From RGIG3009 sp045595445 (lineage in GTDB: Bacteria > Bacillota > Clostridia > Oscillospirales > Acutalibacteraceae): a stretch of 29,347 nucleotides of DNA. The notes under the pieces were generated by a model. It saw nothing but the letters and a program-made list of their open reading frames with translations, had not been told where the DNA came from and did no database searches. How positions within the stretch are numbered: the first letter of the stretch is position 1; each line of letters starts with the position of its first letter. The stretch lies in NCBI GenBank assembly GCA_045595445.1, contig JAZOAK010000056.1:1-29347 (forward strand), read 5' to 3'. The position numbers were made by a program, and so were the translations under genes. Of the stretch, positions 16,231 through 24,589 are shown piece by piece.

Positions 16231-17723
16231 GGGAAAACTTCTTAAAAGTAAAGTGGATTTTTAATAATGGATTCTTTTTTAAGATTCTATACTTGCTGTT
16301 AGGCTTTTTATCATTTAACAGTATTTCTGCTAACAGTACCTTCTTAACCGTGTATTCATTTGTCTTGACGGGTATTGGCGGTTGCTACATTATTTACCGT
16401 TTGTTCCATTTTAATTCATATAAGCAAACGAAAGGTTTGCTTATCCTTGCCTTGTTTTTATTATCCTATGCTCTTTCTTCACTTTTAACGATTGAGTATG
16501 GCGTTGTGCCGAATATTAAGGCGCTGACGTGGTTAGCCATGAATTTCTTTTTACTCTATGCCAATAATTCGGAGCAGTCAATTGAAGACATAAAGCGGGA
16601 GGCACGGATTTTTGGATGGGTTATTATCGCATACACCTTTGTTGTTTCGCTTTTAGGGGTGGGATGCTTTGTCCTTAATTATCACAGTTACAAGATGGTG
16701 AATGGGATAGGGACTATTACCGGTTTTCTGTGGAATCGACTTTGGGGTTTTTATTCCGATCCCAACTATGGTGCTGTACTTGCTGTCATTTCCGTTATGT
16801 TATCCGCTTTTTACTTGTTCGTATCCAAAAAAGCGATCGTAAGAATCCTTTTGCTTGCAAATGTGTTGGTGCAACTTTTCTATATTGCTTTTTCGGATTC
16901 TCGTACGGCTCAAATTGCAATGGTTGTTGCATTCGGGTGGGCAGTCATTGTTTTTGCAAAGAAGATGAATTGCATTTCCAAAATCAAGCCCGTTTTTAAG
17001 CAGGTGGTTGTTTTTGGTATGGTTGTTTTGGTAGCTGCATCTTCACTTTTAGCCATCAAAGGAGCGCAGACGTTAGGAAATCGGTATTTGTCGGCTGTGA
17101 AAGACCCCGATTCGGTTTTGTTCTATTGGATGGATCCGGATAAAAGAGAAGAACTTTTATCAAACGAGCAGGTCGCGCCTCCCGAAAATGATGATAGCAA
17201 TGCACTAGGAAGGCCGATAGAAGATATGGGTTCTATGAGCCAAGAAGGTGGCGGAGACATCAGTAATCGCAGATTTGCTATTTGGGGAAGTGCTTTTGAA
17301 ATCTTCGAAACCAGTCCTATAACAGGAATTTCTTTCCGAAACATTGTCCCTTATACTCAGGAAAACTTGCCCGAAACATATATTGTCAACAATGATCAAA
17401 CCGATTTTGCCAGTATGCATAACATGTTTGTGGACGTTATGGTGAGTCAGGGCGCACTTGGCATTGTATTACTCGTTGTATTTATTTGCCTTGCTTTGTT
17501 CACAATTTTCAAGAAGATATTCCGCCTGAACGATGACTATGGCTTCTGTTCGGCATTATTGTGTGTCATTGTGCCTATTTTTGTATCGGCTTTCTTTTAC
17601 TCCGAAATTTTCTATATAAACACTGCGGGATCGGCTATTTTTTGGATTGCGCTTGGTTATTTAATATCTCTAATAAAAAAATCCAAAGTGGAAATCGAGG
17701 TAAACAATGAACCCGAAGATTAG
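16227..17723 (+). CDS. Wzy-like polysaccharide polymerase / O-antigen ligase family
   Basis: The 498-residue protein has about 10-12 hydrophobic segments and one large hydrophilic loop (about residues 285-390), which includes an acidic stretch with PPENDDSNALGRP and a RFAIWGSAFEIFETSPITGI segment. This layout, and the SDPNYGA segment before a membrane helix, fit the Wzy_C / O-antigen polymerase-ligase family. It would join repeat units on the outer side of the membrane. The gene is AT-rich compared with the rest of the window. Its end overlaps the next gene by 17 bases. Polymerase rather than ligase is inferred from the presence of a flippase in the same operon. Confidence 0.85.
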   Translation: MRENFLKVKWIFNNGFFFKILYLLLGFLSFNSISANSTFLTVYSFVLTGIGGCYIIYRLFHFNSYKQTKGLLILALFLLSYALSSLLTIEYGVVPNIKALTWLAMNFFLLYANNSEQSIEDIKREARIFGWVIIAYTFVVSLLGVGCFVLNYHSYKMVNGIGTITGFLWNRLWGFYSDPNYGAVLAVISVMLSAFYLFVSKKAIVRILLLANVLVQLFYIAFSDSRTAQIAMVVAFGWAVIVFAKKMNCISKIKPVFKQVVVFGMVVLVAASSLLAIKGAQTLGNRYLSAVKDPDSVLFYWMDPDKREELLSNEQVAPPENDDSNALGRPIEDMGSMSQEGGGDISNRRFAIWGSAFEIFETSPITGISFRNIVPYTQENLPETYIVNNDQTDFASMHNMFVDVMVSQGALGIVLLVVFICLALFTIFKKIFRLNDDYGFCSALLCVIVPIFVSAFFYSEIFYINTAGSAIFWIALGYLISLIKKSKVEIEVNNEPED

Positions 17724-18720
17724 TGTAATTGTTCCGGTCTATAACGTGGAGCGATATCTCGACAAATGTGTGTCTGCCGTTTTAGCCCAATCTTACACCG
17801 ATTACGAATTGATCTTAGTGGACGATGGCTCGACCGATCAAAGCGGTGTCATGTGTGATCGTTATGCCGAAGGTAATGAGGCGATTAGGACTATTCATCA
17901 GCAAAACAAAGGATTGGGCGGTGCCCGCAATACGGGTATTGAGAACGCTACGGGTGAGTACTTGCTATTTTTAGATAGCGATGATTTCGTCCATCCGGAT
18001 CTGCTGAAACGGTGTGCGGCACATGCACAGCGCTACGATTGCGATATGGTGTTCTTTGACCAAGTTGCCGTGTTCGATAATGGCGCGAGAGGAGCCGTGT
18101 ATTCCTGTTCGGCAAAAGCCGGTGAGCGGCTTGTAAACGACGATCTTCGTTCTTTGGTCTTTTTTAGCGGGGCTTGTAACCGCATTTTTCGCCGCACCTT
18201 GTTTACCGACACCGGTATTCGTTTTCCCGAACACGTCTGGTACGAGGATCTGCGTACGATATCAAAATTGATGCCGTCTGTGAAGAGCGCTTTTTATGAT
18301 GCAACAGAGCCTCTGTATTTTTATCTGCAACGGCCCGGGTCGATCATGCACACACCTGATTTTCCGCGTATCGTGGATGAGCGAATAGCGGCAGTTGCCG
18401 AAATTATACGGTACTATAAAGAGCAAGGACTGTTTGATGCATACCGCGCTGAACTGGAATTTTTATGGTTGTTCCACGGGTATTTCCTGCCGGTGCGCGA
18501 GATGCAGGCAATGTCACCGACCTTTCCTAAATATGCGGATCAACTGCGGTTAAAGTTGTTGGATGAGTTCCCGGATGCGGGACAAAATCGTTATATTGCC
18601 AAGCAACTGAACAATAAAGAGCGGTTTCTCTTGAAATGTGCCTTGCAAAAGCGATATATGACCATTAAGATGTTTTCTTTCGCGAATAAAGTGTTAAAGA
18701 GGATAAGACATGTTCAGTAA
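17707..18720 (+). CDS. Glycosyltransferase family 2
   Basis: The 337-residue GT-A enzyme has ISVIVPVYNVERYLDKCVSA at the start, LVDDGSTDQSG (38-47), GLGGARNTGIENA and the DSDD metal motif at 90-93, followed by a WYEDLRT segment. There is no membrane anchor, so it works at the inner face on a lipid-linked acceptor. It overlaps the polymerase by 17 bases and the flippase by 11 bases. It differs clearly from the GT2 at 14077 (which has MDADD) and is not a recent duplicate of it. Confidence 0.93.
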   Translation: MNPKISVIVPVYNVERYLDKCVSAVLAQSYTDYELILVDDGSTDQSGVMCDRYAEGNEAIRTIHQQNKGLGGARNTGIENATGEYLLFLDSDDFVHPDLLKRCAAHAQRYDCDMVFFDQVAVFDNGARGAVYSCSAKAGERLVNDDLRSLVFFSGACNRIFRRTLFTDTGIRFPEHVWYEDLRTISKLMPSVKSAFYDATEPLYFYLQRPGSIMHTPDFPRIVDERIAAVAEIIRYYKEQGLFDAYRAELEFLWLFHGYFLPVREMQAMSPTFPKYADQLRLKLLDEFPDAGQNRYIAKQLNNKERFLLKCALQKRYMTIKMFSFANKVLKRIRHVQ

Positions 18721-19975
18721 ACTGAAACAGATTTCTGCACAAAACCGAACACTGTTTAAGAATACGGTAATGCTGTATATTTTACAGTTTTCTACGTATT
18801 TGTTCAGTTTTATCACGGTACCGTATCAAACTCGTGTTCTGGGACCTGAAGCTTATGGGTTGTTAGGTGTCGCGACGGCTGTCATGATGTATTTTCAATT
18901 GTTTATGGATTTTGGATTTCTGCTGTCTGCGACGGAGGATATATCCAAAAACCGCCACGACCATGACTATGTTTGTCGAAAGACCACCAGTATTGCGTTA
19001 ATCAAGCTGTGTTTTGCTATCATCTCCTTTGCGGTGATGACGCTTCTCTGTTTTGCGGTTGAACGGTTTTCAGAATACAAAGCACTCTATTTTACCTACT
19101 TGGCAGCTTTTGTGATCAATTCCTTTTTACCGGATTATATCTATCGCGGCTTGGAGCAGATGACGGCAGTTACCATTCGGACAGTGCTCATTAAACTGTT
19201 CTCTTGTGTGATGATTTTTGTGTTCTTACGTTCCAAAACTGATTATATGATGGTTCCGATCTTTTTGTTGATCGGTAACGCGGGCGCGGTTTTAGGTGCG
19301 TACTTGCATCTGTTTAAGACGTTTAAGTATCGTTTTGTCAGGGTCACTCTTCGCGACCTTGTTAATGATTTTAAGCGTTCTTCCATGTTCTTTTATTCGC
19401 GCATTGCCACAACCGTGTATAGTGCTACGAATACGGTTGTTTTAGGTATGATCGACAAGGTCGGCGTTGTAACAGGGTGTTATACCTCGGCAGATAGAGC
19501 GGTTACCTTGGCTAAAAACGGATTATCCCCGATTTCCGATAGTTTATATCCGTATATGGTTAAGCACAAAGATTTCAAGCTTGTCAAAAAAATGTTACTG
19601 TGGATTATGCCTGTCATCATAGGCGGTTGTGTAATAGTGGCGATATTTGCCAAACCGCTTTGTGTTTTTGCGTTTGGTGAGGAGTACGAAGGAACGGCTA
19701 ATATTTTGCGCGCCTTTCTTCCGTCGGTGATCACCACATTACCCAGTTATATTTTCGGTTTCCCTGTGTTGAGCGCCATGGGTCTGTCGAAATATGCGAA
19801 TTATTCCATTTTTGTAGGCAGTATTGTTCATATCGTAGGCCTGGTGCTTATGTTGCTGACCAACACGCTGACTGGCGTTACGCTGGCGGCAATGACCTCC
19901 GTTTCGGAACTGGTCATTTTATCCTATCGTGTGGCGATGGTGTATAAAAACCGAAAAAGAATGAAGGAAGAATAA
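18710..19975 (+). CDS. Wzx-type polysaccharide flippase
   Basis: The 421-residue protein has about 12 membrane segments. The opening (NTVMLYILQFSTYLFSFITV, then PYQTRVLGPEAYGLLGVATA) is the Wzx/RfbX family pattern. It moves undecaprenyl-linked repeat units across the membrane. The start lies inside the preceding gene, with AGAGGATAAG as ribosome binding site. With the Wzy-like polymerase it implies Wzx/Wzy-dependent assembly. The next gene begins 1 base after the stop. Confidence 0.92.
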   Translation: MFSKLKQISAQNRTLFKNTVMLYILQFSTYLFSFITVPYQTRVLGPEAYGLLGVATAVMMYFQLFMDFGFLLSATEDISKNRHDHDYVCRKTTSIALIKLCFAIISFAVMTLLCFAVERFSEYKALYFTYLAAFVINSFLPDYIYRGLEQMTAVTIRTVLIKLFSCVMIFVFLRSKTDYMMVPIFLLIGNAGAVLGAYLHLFKTFKYRFVRVTLRDLVNDFKRSSMFFYSRIATTVYSATNTVVLGMIDKVGVVTGCYTSADRAVTLAKNGLSPISDSLYPYMVKHKDFKLVKKMLLWIMPVIIGGCVIVAIFAKPLCVFAFGEEYEGTANILRAFLPSVITTLPSYIFGFPVLSAMGLSKYANYSIFVGSIVHIVGLVLMLLTNTLTGVTLAAMTSVSELVILSYRVAMVYKNRKRMKEE

Positions 19976-19976
19976 T

Positions 19977-21116
19977 ATGCAACTTGTTTTAAGAATTTTA
20001 CGCCGGGCATTTTGGATTGTTTGTAAAGGGCTTCCCGTAAAAAAGAACAAAGTCATTTTTCAAAGTTATTACGGGCGCGGCTATGGCGATAATCCTAAGT
20101 ATATTGCAGAAGCGTTGTTGGAAACCGGAAAACCCCTTGATTATGTTTGGGTAGTCAATGGTTCGGGTGACCACAAGTTGCCTACTTGTTTTCGTACGGT
20201 CCAGTTTCGCTCTTTTCGGTATATCTATGAGATGTCGACGGCGCGTGTATGGGTAGACAACTGCCGAAAAGAATACTGCATGAAGAAACCCAATCAGTAT
20301 TATATGCAAACCTGGCACGGCGGTTTGAGCTTGAAAAAATCGGAGAATATGGTGCCGGAAAAACTGTCGGAAACGTATATTCGCATGGCAAAGCGCGATG
20401 CTATGCAGTGCGACGTTATGGTTTCTGATTCGGACACCTTGACAGATAGGTATCGCAAATATTTTTGGTACCCGGATCGAGAGATCATCCAAAAAGGACT
20501 GCCTCGCAACGATCGCTTATTGACCTATACTGTGGAAGATGCGGAGCAGATTCGGTTAAAACTTGGAATTGACAGCAAGTACAAATTGTTTTTGTATGCA
20601 CCGACCTTTCGTGACGATCATGATCTGTCTGCATACAATATCGATTACCGTCGTTGTAAGCAGGCGTTAGAGAAAAAGTTTGGCGGCGAATGGAAGATAT
20701 TGTTAAGACTTCATCCGAACGTTTTCAAACTTTCCGATAACCTATCCTTTGATCCGGATGTGGTGATCAACGCTTCTTATCATCCGGATATGCAGGAGTT
20801 GTATATCATAGCGGATATGCTTGTCACAGATTATTCATCCGTTATTTTTGATTTCTTGTCGGTTGAACGGCCGAGTTTGCTTTATGCCAGCGACATTGCT
20901 AAGTACCGTGAAGAACGAGATTACTGTTTTGATTTTTCCGAATTACCGTTTTCGCTTTGCGAAACGAATGATGAACTTGAAACAGAAATTCTCAATTTTG
21001 ATGAGCAAACCTATTTGGCAAAAATTCGATCATTCAAAAAACAGCACGGATTTTGTGACACAGGTGAGTCCTCTAAATATGCGGCTCAATGGATTTTGGA
21101 CAAAACAGTAAAATAA
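19977..21116 (+). CDS. CDP-glycerol/CDP-ribitol phosphotransferase family (TagB/TagF-like)
   Basis: The 379-residue protein has the glycerophosphotransferase signatures: QTWHGG with the catalytic-type His114, GLPRNDRLL (174-182), LYAPTFRDD (206-214), RLHPN (244-248) and VTDYSSVIFDF (283-293). It transfers a polyol phosphate from a CDP-activated donor to a glycan or teichoic acid acceptor at the cytoplasmic membrane. It is shorter than polymerising TagF (about 700) and near TagB size, so it may add a single unit. The cytidylyltransferase two genes' width downstream would make its donor. AAGGAAG precedes ATG 19977. Confidence 0.92.
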   Translation: MQLVLRILRRAFWIVCKGLPVKKNKVIFQSYYGRGYGDNPKYIAEALLETGKPLDYVWVVNGSGDHKLPTCFRTVQFRSFRYIYEMSTARVWVDNCRKEYCMKKPNQYYMQTWHGGLSLKKSENMVPEKLSETYIRMAKRDAMQCDVMVSDSDTLTDRYRKYFWYPDREIIQKGLPRNDRLLTYTVEDAEQIRLKLGIDSKYKLFLYAPTFRDDHDLSAYNIDYRRCKQALEKKFGGEWKILLRLHPNVFKLSDNLSFDPDVVINASYHPDMQELYIIADMLVTDYSSVIFDFLSVERPSLLYASDIAKYREERDYCFDFSELPFSLCETNDELETEILNFDEQTYLAKIRSFKKQHGFCDTGESSKYAAQWILDKTVK

Positions 21117-21225
21117 TAAATCGTCAAACTGTTTTTACTGCGAATGTCGGTATGAAACCTTTGTCGGCGGATAGCTATGACAGAGGCGTCGGAAATAACG
21201 AAATCTCTTTGAAGGAAGTGTAGTT

Positions 21226-21963
21226 GTGAAAGAAAAAGTAGTTGCCGTTATCTTTGCCGGCGGTATTGGTCAACGGATGTATAGCAAATCTAAACCGAAA
21301 CAGTTTTTGGAACTGCATAATAAGCCCATCATTATCCACACGTTAGAAAAATTTTCTTATAATGATCAAGTTGATGCTATTGTGATTGCTTGCTTGGAAG
21401 AATGGATTCCCTACATGAAAGACTTGATTCACCGATATAATGTAAAAAAGGTTGAGAAGATCGTTTGTGGCGGAAAGAATGGTCAGGGTTCCATTTATAA
21501 TGGTCTTTGTGCAGCAAAAGAGGTCGCAGAGGGTTCTCCGGCTATTGTGATGATTCATGATGGCGTGCGACCGTTTATCAATGATCAAGTGATCGCTGAT
21601 AACATTCGCACGGTAAAAGAAAGCGGTTCTGCCATTACTACCGGAGAGGTCAAAGAAACCATTTTGGTGGTTGGTAATAATGGAAGTACCGACTATATTA
21701 CCGACAGAAGTAAATCCAGGGTTGCAAAGGCCCCCCAAAGTTTTTGGTTAAAGGATATCTTGGGCGCTCACGAGAGAGCGATTGCAGAAGGCAAGCTTGA
21801 TTTTATTGATTCTTGCACGATGATGCATCACTACGGTTTCTCGCTTCAATTGGTAGATGGACCTAATCAAAATATTAAAATTACGACACCTGAAGATTTT
21901 TATACGATGCGCGCTATGTTAGATGCCAAAGAAAACGCACAGATATACGGATATCAGGAGTAA
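21226..21963 (+). CDS. IspD/TarI family cytidylyltransferase
   Basis: The 245-residue nucleotidyltransferase has the CTP-binding signature VIFAGGIGQRM (9-18) with PKQFLEL following, HDGVRPF in the middle, a Lys/Arg-rich KSRVAKAPQSF segment and TTPEDF near the C-terminus. The family makes CDP-methylerythritol (IspD) or CDP-ribitol (TarI). Placement in a polysaccharide operon next to a TagF-like transferase favours a CDP-polyol donor such as CDP-ribitol. It starts with GTG, with GAAGGAAGTG 5 bases upstream. It follows a 109-base gap, the only sizeable gap inside the operon. Confidence 0.88.
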   Translation: MKEKVVAVIFAGGIGQRMYSKSKPKQFLELHNKPIIIHTLEKFSYNDQVDAIVIACLEEWIPYMKDLIHRYNVKKVEKIVCGGKNGQGSIYNGLCAAKEVAEGSPAIVMIHDGVRPFINDQVIADNIRTVKESGSAITTGEVKETILVVGNNGSTDYITDRSKSRVAKAPQSFWLKDILGAHERAIAEGKLDFIDSCTMMHHYGFSLQLVDGPNQNIKITTPEDFYTMRAMLDAKENAQIYGYQE

Positions 21964-21968
21964 ACTGT

Positions 21969-22997
21969 ATGGATATGTATTCGAAACTGATGGACTGCGG
22001 TATTGATGTGGCGCAGTTACAGAACAAGACGGTTTTTATTACCGGTGCCACAGGATTGGTCGGTGGAATCATCGCAGAACAATTGCTTTCCATGTCGGAT
22101 CAATATGATCTTGACTGCAAACTGGTGTTGATGATTCGCAGTGAACGGAATTTATCCACCTATTTGAAGGAGTGTGCAGCAGCAGGTCGTATTGTGCTTG
22201 CCTATGCGGATGTGAAGTTGCCCATTTGTTACGAGGGACAAGTGGACTATGTCATTCATGCAGCCAGTGTTACGGACAGTAAGACGATGGTAGAACGACC
22301 GACCGAAGTTATAGACACCTGCGTGTTCGGTACCAAAAACATGCTGGAATTTGCTAAAACAAAGCAAGTAACCTCCTTTGTGTACCTCTCCACCATGGAG
22401 GTGTATGGTTTCACAGAAAACGAGATTTTGCTCGGAGAGGACGATTTGCAGTATATCAATCCCTTGGCAGTCAGAAGTAGTTATCCGGAGAGTAAGCGAC
22501 TCTCAGAAGCTTATTGCGCTGCCTACCATGCGGAGCATTCTGTACCGGTGAAGATAATCCGTCTTGCCCAGACATTTGGAAAGGGTGTTAAGAAAACAGA
22601 CAACCGCGCCTTTGCCCAATTCGCAAGATCTGCTCTTAATGGTGAAGACATCGTGTTGGCAACGGATGGACAAAGTAAACGCGTCTACTTAGATACAGAA
22701 GATGCGGCTTCAGCTATTCTGACGGTGCTGTTTAAGGGTGAAAGCGGTCAGGCTTACAATGCAGCAAATGCGACGACCTATTGTTCCATTTTGGATATGG
22801 CAAAGATGGTAGCTGACAGGATTACAGGCGGACAGATTCAAGTGAGAGTTAATGCCGCTTCGGCTGAGGCGGGAAAATATCCTCCTGCTCATCGTCTTAT
22901 GCTTGATACTCGGAAAATTGAGGCGCTTGGTTGGAGTGCACAACGAGATCTGGAACAAATGTATCGTTGCATGATTCAGTGTTGGGAAAATGACTGA
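21969..22997 (+). CDS. NAD-dependent epimerase/dehydratase, extended SDR
   Basis: The 342-residue Rossmann protein has the extended-SDR marks: FITGATGLVGG (24-33) for NAD(P), HAAS at about 97-100, STMEVYG (141-147) and the catalytic pair Y172xxxK176 in SYPESKRLSE. It may epimerise, dehydrate or reduce a nucleotide-activated sugar or polyol in the cytosol. It is 5 bases behind the cytidylyltransferase with a CAGGAG site, which suggests that the two act in sequence. Dedicated TarJ ribitol-phosphate reductases are medium-chain dehydrogenases, so this is not TarJ. The last gene of the operon. Confidence 0.9.
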   Translation: MDMYSKLMDCGIDVAQLQNKTVFITGATGLVGGIIAEQLLSMSDQYDLDCKLVLMIRSERNLSTYLKECAAAGRIVLAYADVKLPICYEGQVDYVIHAASVTDSKTMVERPTEVIDTCVFGTKNMLEFAKTKQVTSFVYLSTMEVYGFTENEILLGEDDLQYINPLAVRSSYPESKRLSEAYCAAYHAEHSVPVKIIRLAQTFGKGVKKTDNRAFAQFARSALNGEDIVLATDGQSKRVYLDTEDAASAILTVLFKGESGQAYNAANATTYCSILDMAKMVADRITGGQIQVRVNAASAEAGKYPPAHRLMLDTRKIEALGWSAQRDLEQMYRCMIQCWEND

Positions 22998-23093
22998 TAA
23001 ATGAAATGGGCAATTGTAGGGCGATTATTTTGCCGCGAGTGCCGAAAATCTCCACGACGAAGATCAAAACGGATCTGGGTTGATAAAACAAAA
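22998..23093. repeat. Possible dispersed intergenic repeat fragment
   Basis: The 96 bases between the SDR stop and the terminator contain GGGCAATTGTAGGGCGATT followed by a GC-rich, non-coding-looking stretch. The CAATTGTAGGG start resembles intergenic repeat elements I know from Clostridial gut genomes. Only one copy is in the window, so this is recollection plus inference. A 35-codon ORF (23001-23108) crosses it but has no ribosome binding site. Confidence 0.25.
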
Positions 23094-23125
23094 GACCGCC
23101 GCGCATAATGCGCGGCGGTCCTTTT
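23094..23125. terminator. Bidirectional terminator, polysaccharide operon / antiporter
   Basis: A perfect 12-bp GC-rich stem (23094-23105 with 23109-23120) and 3-base loop is followed by CTTTTATTATTT on the plus strand and by TTTTGTTTTAT on the minus strand. It sits between the convergent SDR and antiporter genes and probably ends both transcripts. Confidence 0.9.
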
Positions 23126-23133
23126 ATTATTTA

Positions 23134-24426
23134 TTATGTGCGATCGGTGTTGAGCTGTTTGGCGGAACGACGGTGTTCGGGAATGATTTCACCGGCTTTG
23201 GTGAGTGCCATTTTGGTGAGCAAAGGTCCGACCAATTCGTAGATCAAAACGGCAAACAGAACGATGTTTCGCACTAGTGAGCCTTCCATTTCGCCAAGCT
23301 GCATGGCGGTGACCGACATACCGAGTGCCACACCTGCTTGCGGCAGTAAGGTGATGCCGAGATATTTCACAACATTCTCGTCGCATCCGCATGCTTTAGC
23401 GCTCAGGCTGCTGCCGAGCATTTTGCCAAGGGAACGGAACGCGATAAACACCACGCCGATCCCGACGATGGCAAGTTCTGTGAAAACACTCAATTCCAGT
23501 TCTGCACCGCTGATGACGAAGAACAGCACGAACAGCGGCGTTGTCCAGCGATCCACACGGTCCATCAGTTCCTCGGACGATTCGCACACGTTGCAGAAAA
23601 TGGTGCCGAGCATCATGCAAGAGAGCAGGGAAGAGGTGCTGATGGTCACAGGACCAATCGGAATTTTGATCATTGTAATTGCCACCGTGAGGATAACAAA
23701 AGTTACCGACACGGAAAGGCGTTTGCTGCGTGAATGGAAATGCTTTTCAGTTTCCGAGAACAAGAAGCCCATGACAGTACCGAGCAAGAGTGAAGCGACG
23801 ATCTCAATCAGCGGGTTGATGACAATGGAGAACACGTCTACGTGGCCGCTGACCATACCCTTGGCGATACCGAAGGATACTGCAAATACGATCAAACCAA
23901 CGGCGTCATCCAAGGCAACGACGGGAAGAAGAATATCGGTAAGCTTTCCCTTGGCTTTGTACTGGCGAACGACCATCAACGTGGCTGCCGGTGCGGTCGC
24001 CGTTGCAACAGCACCCAGCGTGATCGCAACACTCATGGGTAACACGTCTTCGCCGAGTATCAGGCTCAATACGCACAATGCCACGTCTACGAAGATGGCA
24101 GCAACAAGCGATTGTACGATACCAATAATCGTCGCCTGTTTACCGATCTTTTTTAGTTGCGACAGACGGAACTCGTTGCCGATGGAAAAGGCGATAAAAC
24201 CGAGCGCCACGTCTGAAATGACCCCGAAATGCTCGATATAGGGCATGGAGGAAAAACCGAGCCCTTGTATTCCTAACAGCCTACCCAGTATGCCCAGTCC
24301 GTACGGCCCGATCAACACGCCGGCAATGAGATAACCGGTGACGGCGGGAAGTCCTAACGGTTTGATCACACGGGTGAACAATAGACCGACAAACAAAGCG
24401 ATTGCTATACTTAATAAAATATCCAT
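23134..24426 (-). CDS. Cation:proton antiporter, CPA2 / Kef-type membrane domain
   Basis: The 430-residue protein has about 12 membrane segments. The N-terminus (FTRVIKPLGLPAVTGYLIAG, then VLIGPYGLG) is the typical monovalent-cation:proton antiporter-2 opening. The ion-binding Asp pair is in the VVALDDAVGLIVFA segment. There is no KTN/RCK or TrkA_C domain after the last helix. It would exchange Na+ or K+ for H+ across the cytoplasmic membrane for pH or salt balance. ATG 24426 is chosen because AGAGG precedes it and the promoter at 24454-24482 lies just upstream; the longer in-frame start at 24495 would include the promoter. Confidence 0.92.
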   Translation of the reverse strand: MDILLSIAIALFVGLLFTRVIKPLGLPAVTGYLIAGVLIGPYGLGILGRLLGIQGLGFSSMPYIEHFGVISDVALGFIAFSIGNEFRLSQLKKIGKQATIIGIVQSLVAAIFVDVALCVLSLILGEDVLPMSVAITLGAVATATAPAATLMVVRQYKAKGKLTDILLPVVALDDAVGLIVFAVSFGIAKGMVSGHVDVFSIVINPLIEIVASLLLGTVMGFLFSETEKHFHSRSKRLSVSVTFVILTVAITMIKIPIGPVTISTSSLLSCMMLGTIFCNVCESSEELMDRVDRWTTPLFVLFFVISGAELELSVFTELAIVGIGVVFIAFRSLGKMLGSSLSAKACGCDENVVKYLGITLLPQAGVALGMSVTAMQLGEMEGSLVRNIVLFAVLIYELVGPLLTKMALTKAGEIIPEHRRSAKQLNTDRT

Positions 24427-24453
24427 AGTACGATGCCTCTTTTCCAAATCGAT

Positions 24454-24482
24454 ATTGTATGCCACTCTAATGAAAATGTCAA
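24454..24482 (-). promoter_or_regulatory. Promoter of the antiporter gene
   Basis: On the minus strand there is TTGACA (24482-24477), a 17-base spacer and TACAAT (24459-24454). Transcription would start near 24447, 20 bases before ATG 24426. The -35 is a perfect consensus. Confidence 0.85.
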
Positions 24483-24496
24483 GACGAATTTTCAAC

Positions 24497-24524
24497 TTGA
24501 CAATCTCATAGATTATGATATACT
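24497..24524 (+). promoter_or_regulatory. Promoter of the mgtC-like gene
   Basis: TTGACA (24497-24502), 16-base spacer, TATACT (24519-24524) preceded by TGA. It is back-to-back with the antiporter promoter: the two -35 boxes are 14 bases apart. Transcription would begin near 24531. Confidence 0.85.
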
Positions 24525-24544
24525 TAATGACAAAGAGATTGGAA

Positions 24545-24589
24545 CGAAAAAAGCAAGATGTTTTCTGCTTTTTTCGTCTTTTTGTTTTT
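24545..24589 (+). promoter_or_regulatory. Terminator-like hairpin in the mgtC leader (candidate attenuator)
   Basis: An 11-bp perfect stem (24545-24555 with 24566-24576) and 10-base loop are followed by TCTTTTTGTTTTTC. It lies about 14 bases after the predicted transcription start and before the ribosome binding site of the mgtC-like gene, so it is inside that gene's own leader. A second, AU-rich hairpin (24585-24591 with 24596-24602) abuts the GGAG site at 24603-24606. Regulation by attenuation is inference. Confidence 0.6.

Noticed and set aside
23001..23108. 35-codon ORF between the SDR gene and the terminator
   Set aside because: It has no ribosome binding site, runs into the terminator stem and is Arg-rich in a way that fits non-coding repeat DNA.
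23264..24241. 325-codon ORF antisense to the antiporter
   Set aside because: Its Thr/Ser/Ile-rich composition is typical of the reverse strand of a membrane protein gene; there is no ribosome binding site, and the minus-strand gene is a clear family match.
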